Assembly (NCBI GenBank): GCA_963783965.1
Contig: CAWAPQ010000007.1
Span: forward strand, 62,001-126,000
Reading direction: 5' to 3'
Source of the DNA: Bog-473 sp963783965
GTDB lineage: Bacteria > Actinomycetota > Acidimicrobiia > Acidimicrobiales > RAAP-2
Length of the DNA: 64,000 bases
A model generated the notes under the pieces. That model made no database searches. It worked only from the letters and a program-made list of their open reading frames with translations, and was not told where the DNA came from. A program made the translations under genes and the position numbers. Positions 41,632 to 50,289 of this stretch are shown here, in pieces; the stretch's first letter is position 1, and each line of letters begins with the position of its first letter.

Positions 41632-42090
41632 TTATCGGGTGACCACGACTGGGCATGGCGCATTCCTGACGACATAGTCGGATACGGATCCAAGAAGGGC
41701 CTTCTTTATTCCTCCCCGGCCGCGCGACCCGATGACGATCGCAGTGGCACTCTCGTCCCGTGCGATCTTGCACAGCGCCAGGCCAGGCTCTCCCTCGATC
41801 ACAGTCGCTTCAACGTCGCCCGGCAGCGATCCGCGCTCTCGGAGTGCCGAAATCGTTGCTTCCACTGCCGCTCTACCCTGCGCTTGAGCGGTCTGCCTCT
41901 GCCCGGCGAGTTCGTCCGGTGTCCAGCTAGGACCGGCATGGCCCGTGGCGTCGTCTGCCAACCAAGCTTCGGGATCGTCGGCGACCGAGACGACGAGGAC
42001 CCTCTCGCACGCCCGGAGGATTGCAATTCCTGCTTCTCCCGCCTCGATCGCAAGCTCCGAGCCGTCGGTGCATACAACCAGCGTCTTCAT
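41632..42090 (-). CDS. Universal stress protein (UspA family)
   Basis: The 152-residue protein begins KTLVVCTDGSELAIEAGEAGIAI and ends with the ATP-binding glycine pattern IVIGSRGRGGIKKALLGSVSDYVVRNAPCPVVV (G-x2-G-x9-G-S). These mark an ATP-binding Usp. The ATG at 42090 was chosen because it begins the domain; the frame upstream is unrelated. It is divergent from the sulfatase gene, 112 bases away. Confidence 0.9.
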   Translation of the reverse strand: MKTLVVCTDGSELAIEAGEAGIAILRACERVLVVSVADDPEAWLADDATGHAGPSWTPDELAGQRQTAQAQGRAAVEATISALRERGSLPGDVEATVIEGEPGLALCKIARDESATAIVIGSRGRGGIKKALLGSVSDYVVRNAPCPVVVTR

Positions 42091-42202
42091 GAGGCTCAGG
42101 GTATCAAGAGGCGATTCGTCCCAAGCTGGCGGCGGAGGGAGTGGCCGAAGCGGGTGTTCCCGGTGCCATGCGATTGGTCGCTGGTTCCGGTAAGAAGATG
42201 GT

Positions 42203-43808
42203 GTGGCCACGGAAAGAGTAACGAAGCACCTGGAGCGGCGAGCCAACCTGAAGCGGCGGGCCGGGGTGGGCACGGGGGTTGTGGCATTGGTGGCCTTCTT
42301 GGCCGTTGTTCCGACCGTCACTCTCGTGCAGGCGGACGCGTCAGGTGCGGCTCCCACGCGACCGAACATCGTCTTCATCCTGACCGACGACCTGTCGTGG
42401 AACCTGATCACCCCACAGGTCACGCCGCACATAGTTCAGCTTGAGCACCTAGGCGAGACATTCACCAACTACTACGTGGCCGATTCGCTGTGTTGCCCTT
42501 CGCGCGCCACCATCTTCACCGGGCTGTTCCCCCACGACACCAAGGTGGCCACCAACACAGCGCCCTCCGGCGGCTACACGAAGTTCCTCTCCGAGGGCCT
42601 CTCCAAGAGGACCTTCGCCGTGGCCCTCCAAAAGGCGAAATACAAGACCTCCCTCCTGGGCAAGTACCTCAACGCATACGGCGACCGGGGAGACGGTTTC
42701 CTTCTTCCGAAGGCCCAAAAGGACAGGATGACGAAGGCCAACGCGCCCCGTCCCGCCAGGCTGGAGCGACTGGCACGTCAGCAACGGTACGGGGTATGCG
42801 GAGTTCAACTACTACCTGAACGACAACGGCGCCTACCACTTCTACCCTTACGCATTCGGGAACTACGGCGTGGACGTTCTGAATCACGACGCACAAAAGT
42901 TCATCAAGAAGAACGTTCACTCGCCCTTCCTGGTTGAGGCCGCGACATTCGCACCCCATCTGCCGTACACACCCGCTCCGCGCAACGCGAAGGATTTCCC
43001 CGGCATGACCGAGCCACGGGACCCGTCGTTCGGCGTCCAGAATGCCGACCCACCCGCCTGGCTCGGACAGCGACCTGCCTTGACGACCGCCCAGGTGCAA
43101 CACATCGACGCCTCGTACCGCGAGCGGGCGCAGGCGACGGAGTCCGTCGACAAGCTGCTCGCCGACACCGAGGCCACCCTGGCACACGAGGGCATCGCCA
43201 AGAACACCTACATCGTCTTCAGCTCCGACAACGGCTACCACCTCGGCCAGCACCGGATTCTGGAAGGGAAGGAAACGGCGTTCGACACCGACATCAGGGT
43301 TCCACTTATCGTGGTCGGGCCGGGGGTGCCCAAGGGACGGACCGTTCGCCAGGTGACCCAGAACACGGACCTCACACCCACGTTCGAGCAACTCGCTGGG
43401 CTCCGTCCGCCCGCGTCGGTGGAAGGGACCAGCCTTGTTCCGCTCCTGCACCCCTCCGAGCAGAAGTCAAAGTGGCCGACCGTTGCGCTGCTCGAGCATC
43501 ACGGGGACACCCCAAAGGACGACCCCGACTTCGAGGGTGCGGGGAGCAACCCCCCCAGCTACGAGGGCATCAGGATCCAGGCTCGGCACCTGGCCGGCTT
43601 CAGCGGTCCGGTCGACGCGACCTGGGTCGAGTACGACGATCCGAAGCACGAGGTGGAGTACTACAACGATGAGGCCGACCCTTTTCAACTTGACAACGTC
43701 GCCGGAACTCTCACCAAAAAACAGCGGGCGACGCTCCACGGGATCCTTGAGGGGCTCCACAACTGCCACACCGCCACAGCATGTTGGCGCGCTGCACTTC
43801 CGCAGTAG
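42203..43808 (+). CDS. Membrane-anchored type I sulfatase, apparent frameshift
   Basis: An N-terminal helix (residues 21-42) precedes the sulfatase domain. The FGly motif is CCPSRATIFTG in the segment YVADSLCCPSRATIF, and RPNIVFILTDDL holds the first metal aspartates. FSSDNGYHLGQHR with further metal ligands lies downstream. Frames switch near 42746-42749: dropping one C of CCCC joins KANAP to VPPGWSDWHVSNG and gives one 534-residue protein (1606 bases, one more than a multiple of three). Sequence resembles glucosamine-6-sulfatase-like enzymes that hydrolyse sulfate esters of glycans. Start is GTG at 42203. The Cys needs conversion to formylglycine by a partner outside the window. Confidence 0.8.
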
Positions 43809-43908
43809 GTAATCGCCGAGCATCCTGACGGGCCTTCGAGCCTCCGGCCATCTCTCGGTCGATGCACTCTGAGGAATCCGACGGACGCGGGTGGCGGCCT
43901 GGCAGGGT

Positions 43909-44490
43909 TCAGGACTTGGCGACATGAAGGGGGAAGCTGAACGGTGTGTTGACGATGACGAGCCGGTAGGTCCCCGGTGCTACTCGGCGCGTGCTGTTCG
44001 GCTTGTCCTGGTTCCACGATCCTGTGCCAGAGACGGTGGCGCCGGCCGCCAATTGGGCGAAGCCGAGCGCCGGGCAGTTCACGACTTGGGCCCCGGGCCA
44101 GACCGTGTGGTGGTGGATGTCTTTGACCTGGAAGCCCAGCGAACCGCAGAGGCCCGCCGTCAACGCCGTGGACGTCGGGCCGGGTGCCACGCCGGCGTAG
44201 GGCGCGGTGTAGTTGCACGCCGACGGGCCGGCGTTGCGGACGGTGAAGGAGACGTCGAGCGTCGCGCCCGGGTCCAGGGTCAAGGTGTTGACGGCCACCA
44301 GCAGCTCGGTGGTCTTGGCCGGGCAGTCCCAGAAGGCGGCGTGGCCGGACTGGGCGAGCGCGGGTGCCTTGGCCAACGTGGTGCCCTTCTTCGCTGCCGC
44401 GGCCGTTCCGCCGCTGACGAGCACCGACAGCGTCACGGCCCCGGCGGCAATGGCGAGCGCCGGCCACCAAGGCTTTCTCTGGCTCCCCAT
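43909..44490 (-). CDS. Exported beta-rich hypothetical protein
   Basis: The 193-residue protein has a signal peptide (WWPALAIAAGAVTLSVLVSGGTAAAA) and then a domain with LDPGATLDVSFTVRNAGPSACNYTAPYAG, an Ig-like pattern similar to DUF4232 or BsuPI-type beta sandwiches. It has four Cys and a HHHTVWPG stretch. I chose the ATG at 44490. It is alone between the sulfatase and an LLM oxidoreductase. Function unknown. Confidence 0.65.
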   Translation of the reverse strand: MGSQRKPWWPALAIAAGAVTLSVLVSGGTAAAAKKGTTLAKAPALAQSGHAAFWDCPAKTTELLVAVNTLTLDPGATLDVSFTVRNAGPSACNYTAPYAGVAPGPTSTALTAGLCGSLGFQVKDIHHHTVWPGAQVVNCPALGFAQLAAGATVSGTGSWNQDKPNSTRRVAPGTYRLVIVNTPFSFPLHVAKS

Positions 44491-44539
44491 CACTCCAGCC
44501 TGCCCGATGAGGCGGGCCCGTGAGGGTCGCGCGAAGCCG

Positions 44540-45646
44540 TCAGTCGGCGAAGTGCGGGATGACCTCGGTGCCCATGAGCTCGATCGTCTGCATGACCGAC
44601 TCATGGGAGATTTTGTAGGGGTTGACCAGGCACAGCAGCAGGTCGACCCCGGCGGCCTCGTAGGCGCGGCAGGCTTCGAGACACTCCTCGGGCGTCCCCA
44701 GCACGCAGGCGTTGGCGTCGACGAGATACTCGAGGTTCAAGAGGTCGAGTGTGCCCTCGTCGTCGGTCTTCTTCATGTCGGCCGCGTAGGAGTAGCTGCC
44801 CAGATCCTGCTTGCGCTCGGCCATCCAGTCGGTGAGCGTGGCGATCTGCCGAGCGCCCGTCTTGGGGTACCACTCGAAGGACTCCCGGGCTTCCGCCTTG
44901 GCCTGCTCGGAGTCGGGGCCGCACAGGGCCATGGTGAAGGTCGCCGCCTGGTTGTGCACGAAGGCGCCGACGGGCTGCGTGCACTGCTCGACGGCGGCCC
45001 GGTAGACGTCGATCTTGCGCTTCACCTCGGCCGGCGGGAGACCGACGGCGAAGGAGCACAGGCCGAGACCGAGAGCGCCCACCTGGGCGTGCCCCTCGTC
45101 GCTGGTGGTGGCGCCCCACAGGGGCGGGTGCGGCTTCTGCCATGGCTTGGGCTGCACGCGGCGACGCGGCATCTGCCAGTACTCGCCGGCGAACTCGTAC
45201 TCGTCGTTGGTCCAGCAGCCCACAATGTGGCCCAGGGCCTCCTGCCACATCTGGCGGGTCACGGCGGGGTCGACGCCGAATCCCTCGAGTTCGGTCCGGG
45301 TGGCCGAACGACCGGCGCCCATGTCGACCCTTCCCCTGGAGAGCAGGTCCAGCACCGCCACCGACTCGGCGGTGCGGACCGGGTGGTTGTAGGGCTTGGG
45401 CATGAGGCGCACGCCGTAGCCGAGGCGGATCTTCTCGGTGCGGGCCGCGATGGCGCCGTACAGCACTTCGGGGTTGGAGCAGTGGGAATACTCCTGCAAG
45501 AAGTGGTGCTCCACCGTCCAGAAGGCGTGCCAACCGAACCTGTCGCCGGCGATGGCCTGCTCGAGCGTGTTCTGGTAGGCCAGCAGCTCGCTGTCCTCCT
45601 CCCAGGGACGGGGAACCGGGATCTCGTAGAACAGCGCGAACTTCAT
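44540..45646 (-). CDS. Luciferase-like (LLM) flavin-dependent oxidoreductase
   Basis: The 368-residue protein is a bacterial-luciferase-type monooxygenase: HAFWTVEHHFLQEYSHCSNPEVL, IRLGYGVRLMPKPYNHPVRTAESVAVLDLLSRGRVDMGAGRSATRTELEGFG and HPPLWGATTSDEG are characteristic. Longer than the two shorter LLM proteins in the window, it belongs to a different subgroup, probably FMN-dependent. The ATG at 45646 is divergent from an SDR gene (45757). Substrate unknown. Confidence 0.85.
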   Translation of the reverse strand: MKFALFYEIPVPRPWEEDSELLAYQNTLEQAIAGDRFGWHAFWTVEHHFLQEYSHCSNPEVLYGAIAARTEKIRLGYGVRLMPKPYNHPVRTAESVAVLDLLSRGRVDMGAGRSATRTELEGFGVDPAVTRQMWQEALGHIVGCWTNDEYEFAGEYWQMPRRRVQPKPWQKPHPPLWGATTSDEGHAQVGALGLGLCSFAVGLPPAEVKRKIDVYRAAVEQCTQPVGAFVHNQAATFTMALCGPDSEQAKAEARESFEWYPKTGARQIATLTDWMAERKQDLGSYSYAADMKKTDDEGTLDLLNLEYLVDANACVLGTPEECLEACRAYEAAGVDLLLCLVNPYKISHESVMQTIELMGTEVIPHFAD

Positions 45647-45756
45647 GGTGTGGGCTCCCCCCGGACGGTGCCCGAGCAAGGAGCCGGGCTAGAACAGTGC
45701 ACTGCTCCTATCAGCCCGGGTCGCCCGGACGCAACCAAACGGAGGACGGAGGCACC

Positions 45757-46563
45757 ATGCGCGGTTTGCAAGGCCGGACCTACATCGTGACGGGGGCTGC
45801 GTCGGGCATCGGTCTGGCGACGGCGGCCAGACTCCTCGAGGAGGGGGCCCGAGTGGTCGGCGCCGACCTGGCCCAGCCGGCCGACGCGCTGGCCGGTGAC
45901 GAGCGGTGGCTCTTCACGCACGTCGACGTGGCCGACGAGGCTTCGGTCGAGGAGCTGGTCGGGTCGGCGGTGGCCTTCGGCGGTGGCGTCGACGGCTTGG
46001 TCAACGCGGCCGGCGTGGCGGGTGGGGGTCCCGTGCACATGCTCCCCGCCGAGGAGTGGAACCGCGTCCTCGCCGTCAACCTCACGGGGACGTATCTGAC
46101 GGCGAAGCACGTGATCGGCCAGATGTTGCGGCAGCCCCGTCACGAGGACGGGCAGCGCGGCTCTGTGGTGACGGTGGCCAGCATTGAAGGTCTCGAAGGC
46201 ACGGCTGGAGGGAGCGTCTACAGCGCGTCGAAGGGCGGCGTCGTGATCCTGTCGAAGAACATGGCGATCGACTACGCAGGTCGCGGCATCCGGGTCAACG
46301 CGGTCTGCCCCGGATTCATCGAGACTCCGATGACCGCCTCCATCTTCGGCCCCGGGATGGAAGCGGCGCTCGCCGACATCGTCCACGAGCACAAGCTGGG
46401 CCGGCGCATGGGCCGCCCCGAGGAGATCGCCGCTGCGGCTGCGTTCCTCCTGTCCGACGACGCCTCCTTCGTCACCGGCCACGCTCTGCCCGTCGACGGC
46501 GGCTACACGGCGGGCCGGGACCACGGGGTGACCGACATGCTGGGGCTCTCCGGACCCGAATGA
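45757..46563 (+). CDS. SDR family oxidoreductase
   Basis: The 268-residue classical SDR has IVTGAASGIGLATAARL, an acidic GADLAQP, VNAAGVAGGG, catalytic Ser in TVASIEG, YxxxK in YSASKGG, and ALPVDGGYTAGR. The ATG at 45757 follows GGAGGACGGAGG, a strong ribosome binding site. It is divergent from the LLM oxidoreductase, so the two may act in one pathway (oxygenation then carbonyl reduction or oxidation), which is inference. Confidence 0.88.
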   Translation: MRGLQGRTYIVTGAASGIGLATAARLLEEGARVVGADLAQPADALAGDERWLFTHVDVADEASVEELVGSAVAFGGGVDGLVNAAGVAGGGPVHMLPAEEWNRVLAVNLTGTYLTAKHVIGQMLRQPRHEDGQRGSVVTVASIEGLEGTAGGSVYSASKGGVVILSKNMAIDYAGRGIRVNAVCPGFIETPMTASIFGPGMEAALADIVHEHKLGRRMGRPEEIAAAAAFLLSDDASFVTGHALPVDGGYTAGRDHGVTDMLGLSGPE

Positions 46564-46623
46564 ACCCGAGCGGCGTTGGCGACTCGGAGTCGACGCCACT
46601 GCCGTGCCGTTGCCTTCTTCGCC

Positions 46624-46652
46624 TTGACAGGCGGTGCCTCGGGCCTGATACT
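46624..46652 (+). promoter_or_regulatory. Consensus -35/-10 promoter of the arsR-type operon
   Basis: TTGACA at 46624-46629, exactly 17 bases, then GATACT at 46647-46652. Transcription would begin about seven bases later, at 46659-46660, which is the A of the ArsR ATG. The -10 lies within the left arm of the operator palindrome. Confidence 0.75.
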
Positions 46653-46674
46653 TAAGTCAATGCTTAAGTATCAG
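46645..46674. promoter_or_regulatory. 30-bp operator palindrome over the ArsR start
   Basis: CTGATACTTAAG (46645-46656) and CTTAAGTATCAG (46663-46674) are perfect 12-bp inverted repeats around TCAATG. The symmetry centre falls on the ATG and presumed transcription start, and the left arm covers the -10. This is ideal for autorepression by an ArsR dimer. Confidence 0.8.
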
Positions 46675-47031
46675 CCGGTCGACGAAGTCTTCCGGGCGCT
46701 GGGTGACCCCACCCGCCGTGACCTGGTGGAACGCCTGAGCGGAGGTCCCGCCACGGTGAGTCAGCTGGCCGTGCCCCTCGACATGACCCTGTCGGCGGTG
46801 GTCCAGCACCTGGCTGTCCTGGAGTCGTGCGGCGTCGTCCGCTCCGAGAAGGTTGGCCGCACCCGGACCTGCCGGCTCGAGCCGGTGGGGATGCGCCTCG
46901 CCGAGGACTGGTTCGCCGGCCAACGCGCCCTGTGGGAGCGCCGGCTCGACCGGTTGGGCGAGGTCCTGGCCGAAGACGTGGCCGCAGAAGCCGAGCAGAC
47001 AGCACCACCACCACCACCGAGAGGAGCTTGA
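46660..47031 (+). CDS. ArsR-type winged-helix repressor
   Basis: The 123-residue protein has the compact ArsR fold: VFRALGDPTRRDLVERLSGGPATVSQLAVPLDMTLSAVVQHLAVLESCGVVRSEKVGRTRTCRL, with the recognition helix at SAVVQHLAVLESCG. No metal-binding Cys pair of the metal-sensing ArsR subgroups is visible. I chose the ATG at 46660 (MLKYQPVDEVF), which coincides with the presumed transcription start, so the message would be leaderless. It is followed after one base by an AHSA1-type gene, a common pairing. It probably represses its own operon. Confidence 0.9.
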   Translation: MLKYQPVDEVFRALGDPTRRDLVERLSGGPATVSQLAVPLDMTLSAVVQHLAVLESCGVVRSEKVGRTRTCRLEPVGMRLAEDWFAGQRALWERRLDRLGEVLAEDVAAEAEQTAPPPPPRGA

Positions 47032-47032
47032 G

Positions 47033-47479
47033 ATGACCACCAGGACCGCCGAGCACGGCACCTTCACCGTCACACGGACGTACCCGGTTCCGCCCGAGCG
47101 CGTCTTCGCCGCCTGGTCCAGCCAGGAGTCCAAGGCACGCTGGTTCGGCGCACCGGGTACGACCGGTTACGAGCTCGACTTCCGGGTCGGGGGCAGCGAG
47201 TGCAACCGCGGCGGTCCTCCGGGGGGCCCGGTGTACACCTACGAGGCCACGTACCGGGACATCGTGCCGGCCGAGCGCATCGTCTACGGCTACGTCATGG
47301 AGGCCGACGACACGTTGATTTCCGTCTCGGTGACGACGGTGGAGTTCGCCCCGACCCCGTCGGGCACCACGCTCACGTTCACGGAACAGGGCGTGTTCCT
47401 CGACGGCAATGACACACCGGCGATCCGCGAGAAAGGCACCGGCGAGCTCCTCGACGCGCTCGGCACAGCACTTGGGTGA
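47033..47479 (+). CDS. SRPBCC (AHSA1/ATPase-activator-like) protein
   Basis: The 148-residue protein shows the START-like ligand-binding fold with FTVTRTYPVPPERVFAAWSSQESKARWFGAPG near the N-terminus and VEFAPTPSGTTLTFTEQGVFLDG near the end. Such proteins bind small hydrophobic ligands and often pair with ArsR regulators. It starts one base after the ArsR stop with GAGGAG upstream and is clearly in the same operon. Ligand unknown. Confidence 0.88.
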   Translation: MTTRTAEHGTFTVTRTYPVPPERVFAAWSSQESKARWFGAPGTTGYELDFRVGGSECNRGGPPGGPVYTYEATYRDIVPAERIVYGYVMEADDTLISVSVTTVEFAPTPSGTTLTFTEQGVFLDGNDTPAIREKGTGELLDALGTALG

Positions 47480-47571
47480 ACGACGGCATCGTGTTCGGGG
47501 CGACGAGGTCGGTCGGCGCACCCGGAACCGCATGCTCCTGACGGACCCGCTGGCGGGAGCCCCGAAATCCG

Positions 47572-48633
47572 CTACCCCAGCACCATCTGGCCGTCGGCGT
47601 AGTCGAGGATGACCCATCCGTAACGCCGCAGTTGGTCCGAGCCCAACAAGCCCTGCGTTCCCGACAGGCTGATCCCGAAGTCGGTGGACCCGATGAGCTG
47701 AGGATAGAGCGACAGACCCGGCACGGACCACGAGCCGGAGTGGACGAGCGGCATGGTGATGACCGAGCAGACGGTGGACTGTCGCTGCGCCAGGTCAGTG
47801 CCGCGCAGGGGTAACGCTTGCGCCACCAGGTTGGACACGACGCTCTGCGACGAACCGGTGTCGACCACGAAGTCGTGACCGCGACCACCCGCGAAGTGCA
47901 CGTCCAGGGTGAGCGACACGTCACCGGTCGTGGGCGTCACGGTCAGCGGCACTGATGTCCCAGGCTCCCCCTGTGTCAGCGTCGCCGGAGCCGGGCCCTT
48001 GGGGCCGGTGAACGGCGACGACTGCGCGAGCGGCGCACCCTCAGGGCCCGGCACGATCAGCGCGCCGACGGCGAAGTCGACGCGTACCGCGCCGAAGCGG
48101 GACAGGACGTCCGAACCGAGCAGGCCGTCGGGTTCGCCCTTCCCACCGGTCTGAGGCATTGTCGCAGAGATGAGCTGCTGCGGCACCAGGTTCACGCCGT
48201 CGAGTGACCACGCGCCCACCGAGACGGGGCGCGCGGTGCCGGTGCACCCGACCCCGGCAAATTCGGTGGCGGGCCCAGCGGTCGGCAGGTGCAGCCGCTG
48301 AGCCAGACGGGCGTCAATGGTCGACTGAGCCGCTCCCGTGTCGAGGATGAAGGGGTAGGGCCCGTGGCCACCGATGCACACGTCGAGCGACTCGGTCACC
48401 TGCCCGGCCACCACGCTCACGGTCATCGGCACCTTCTCACCGCCGCCGGGCTGTGCGGTTGCGCCGGCGCAGCCGCCGCTCGCCGGCGGAAGGGCGAACG
48501 TGACTTGCGGCTCGACGTGGACGGTGGCCTGTCGCGTCTTCGGTCCGTTGACGGCCGCCGCCAACACGAGCACCAGCACGGTGACCCCGATGGCCACCAA
48601 GGCGACGATGAACAGACCCCGGCCCCCGCGCAA
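47572..48633 (-). CDS. Membrane-anchored tandem retropepsin-like aspartic protease
   Basis: The 353-residue protein has a transmembrane helix at residues 7-27 and two homologous protease units. Unit 1 has FILDTGAAQSTID (D98-G100) and GLLGSDVLSRFGAVRVDF (170 on). Unit 2 has FVVDTGSSQSVVS (D258-G260) and GLLGSDQLRRYGWVILDY (328 on). Each has the DTG and the downstream hydrophobic GLLGSD element of retropepsin-like proteases, so one chain carries both halves of an active site. TTG at 48633 is the only start near the end of the preceding glycosyltransferase, 4 bases after its stop; the choice is tentative. It ends the polysaccharide operon, suggesting extracytoplasmic processing. Activity is predicted, not known. 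Confidence 0.75.
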   Translation of the reverse strand: MRGGRGLFIVALVAIGVTVLVLVLAAAVNGPKTRQATVHVEPQVTFALPPASGGCAGATAQPGGGEKVPMTVSVVAGQVTESLDVCIGGHGPYPFILDTGAAQSTIDARLAQRLHLPTAGPATEFAGVGCTGTARPVSVGAWSLDGVNLVPQQLISATMPQTGGKGEPDGLLGSDVLSRFGAVRVDFAVGALIVPGPEGAPLAQSSPFTGPKGPAPATLTQGEPGTSVPLTVTPTTGDVSLTLDVHFAGGRGHDFVVDTGSSQSVVSNLVAQALPLRGTDLAQRQSTVCSVITMPLVHSGSWSVPGLSLYPQLIGSTDFGISLSGTQGLLGSDQLRRYGWVILDYADGQMVLG

Positions 48634-48637
48634 GGCC

Positions 48638-49516
48638 CTACCGACTGACGGCGATGCGGACAGTGGCGATGGCCATGCGCGCGCAGAGCACCAGCGCCGC
48701 CAGTGGCAGCGCGGCGCGGCGCCAGCCCTTCGTCGTCCTGACTGTGAAGCGGAGCGCGGAGCGGTGGTGGGCAACCATCATGCGGTAGGGATGGCGCGCC
48801 GTGCTGATGCCCTGCAGATGGGTCACCTCCGCCGTTCCGGCGAAGCCCACCCCCCAACCCGCATGGTGGGCGCGCCAGCAGAGGTCCGTGTCCTCCAAAT
48901 ACATGAAGTAGGCCTCGTCAAAGCCCCCCAGCTCCTCGAGCGCACTACGTCGGGCCAGGAAGCACGAGCCGGACACCCAGCCCGCCGCCGTGACGACATC
49001 TCCCTCCGGCGTACCGGGGTTGTAGCGCAGCGTGAACGGATTTTCCGGATTGAACAACGCCAGCAGGGCATGCCCGGCGGCATCGGTGAAGGAGGGGAAG
49101 GTGCGAACCGATGGATAGACCTCTCCGTCCTCGGAGAAGATGCGCGGCCCCACCAATGCCCAAGCGGGCTCGGCCTCGAGCGCGTGGCACAGTGCGGCCA
49201 GCGCACCGGGATGCACCACCAGGTCCGGATTGCAGACGAGGACCAGTTCGGGCGGGGCCTCCTCCCCCGCCAGCGCGGCCAGACCACGGTTGACCCCGGC
49301 GCCGAAGCCGACATTGCCTCCCGGCCGCACCAGGCGGATGGGCTTCGCGGGCGGGTTCGGCCGCAGGTCCCCGAGTGCGGCCGCGGCACTCCCCGCCGCG
49401 CCGTTCTCCACCACGACGATCGCCGTGGCTCCATCCTCGAGGAGGGAGCGGACGCAACCTTCGAGCAACGGCCCGGCGTCGTGGTCGACCACGACGGCGC
49501 CGATCGTGCCGGACAC
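48638..49516 (-). CDS. GT2 glycosyltransferase, WbbL-like rhamnosyltransferase
   Basis: The 292-residue inverting transferase shows GAVVVDHDAGPLLEGCVRSLL, PGGNVGFGAGVNRGLAAL, CNPDLVV (the DXD position), SGSCFLARRSALEELGGFDEAYFMYLEDTDLCWRA and a C-terminal amphipathic stretch. It matches WbbL-type rhamnosyltransferases that add L-rhamnose to GlcNAc-PP-decaprenol at the start of the arabinogalactan linker. With rmlB and rmlD in the same operon, dTDP-rhamnose is the natural donor. The exact linkage is inference. Confidence 0.8.
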   Translation of the reverse strand: MSGTIGAVVVDHDAGPLLEGCVRSLLEDGATAIVVVENGAAGSAAAALGDLRPNPPAKPIRLVRPGGNVGFGAGVNRGLAALAGEEAPPELVLVCNPDLVVHPGALAALCHALEAEPAWALVGPRIFSEDGEVYPSVRTFPSFTDAAGHALLALFNPENPFTLRYNPGTPEGDVVTAAGWVSGSCFLARRSALEELGGFDEAYFMYLEDTDLCWRAHHAGWGVGFAGTAEVTHLQGISTARHPYRMMVAHHRSALRFTVRTTKGWRRAALPLAALVLCARMAIATVRIAVSR

Positions 49517-49523
49517 CCGGTGC

Positions 49524-50282
49524 TCAGTACTCCCGGGTGAAGCGGAATTTCACGAGCGCCCGGAGCGCGCTGAAGCCGTCTCGCCAGGTGATCTTCTTCC
49601 CCTCGTCGGGCTCACGGCCGGCATACGAGATCGGAACCTCGTAAATGCGGTAGCCGCGGCGCAGCACCTTGGCGGTGATCTCGGGCTCGAAGTCGAAGCG
49701 GTTCGACACGACCGTGAGGCCCTCCAACACTCGCGAATCGAACATTTTGTAGCACGTCTCCATGTCCGAGAGCGTCGAGCGGTAGAGCACGTTGGTGACG
49801 AGCGAGAGCAGGCGATTGCCGATCCAGTGCAGGGGCATCATGTTCTTGCGCTCACCGGTGAAGCGGCTTCCGTAGACCACGTGGGCCTTGCCGCGCAGGA
49901 TGGGCTCGAGCAAGCGCGGCCAGTCCTCGGGGTCGTACTCGAGGTCGGCATCCTGAATGAGCACGAGGTCGCCACGAGCCTCGGCCAGTCCGGTCCGGAT
50001 GGCCGCGCCCTTGCCCTGATTCACCTTGTGGCGCATGACTCGTACGGTCGAATCCTCAATGGCACCCAGCACCTTGTCGGAGCCGTCGCTCGACCCATCG
50101 TCGACCACGAGAATCTGGAGCACCACGGGGAGCTCGACGGCGCGCATGCGGCGGATCACCTCGGCCACGGTGGTGCGTTCGTTGAACACCGGCACAATGA
50201 CCGTCAGCGTCTTGTAGGTCCGGGGCGGGAGCGCCCCACTCACGGCGGTCACGTCAGTCTCTGTCACGTCTGGCTCCGTCAT
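49524..50282 (-). CDS. GT2 glycosyltransferase, dolichol-phosphate mannosyltransferase-like
   Basis: The 252-residue protein has TVIVPVFNERTTVAEVIRRM, VVDDGSSDGSDKVLG, VNQGKGAAIRTGLAEARGDLVLIQDADLEYDPEDW (DXD metal site) and FEPEITAKVLRRGYRIYEVPISYAGREPDEGKKITWRDG. This is the DPM1/polyprenyl-phosphate glycosyltransferase pattern without the C-terminal helices of GtrB types. It would charge polyprenyl phosphate with a sugar. The ATG at 50282 follows the upstream gene by 7 bases. Confidence 0.85.
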   Translation of the reverse strand: MTEPDVTETDVTAVSGALPPRTYKTLTVIVPVFNERTTVAEVIRRMRAVELPVVLQILVVDDGSSDGSDKVLGAIEDSTVRVMRHKVNQGKGAAIRTGLAEARGDLVLIQDADLEYDPEDWPRLLEPILRGKAHVVYGSRFTGERKNMMPLHWIGNRLLSLVTNVLYRSTLSDMETCYKMFDSRVLEGLTVVSNRFDFEPEITAKVLRRGYRIYEVPISYAGREPDEGKKITWRDGFSALRALVKFRFTREY

Positions 50283-50289
50283 GAGATGG

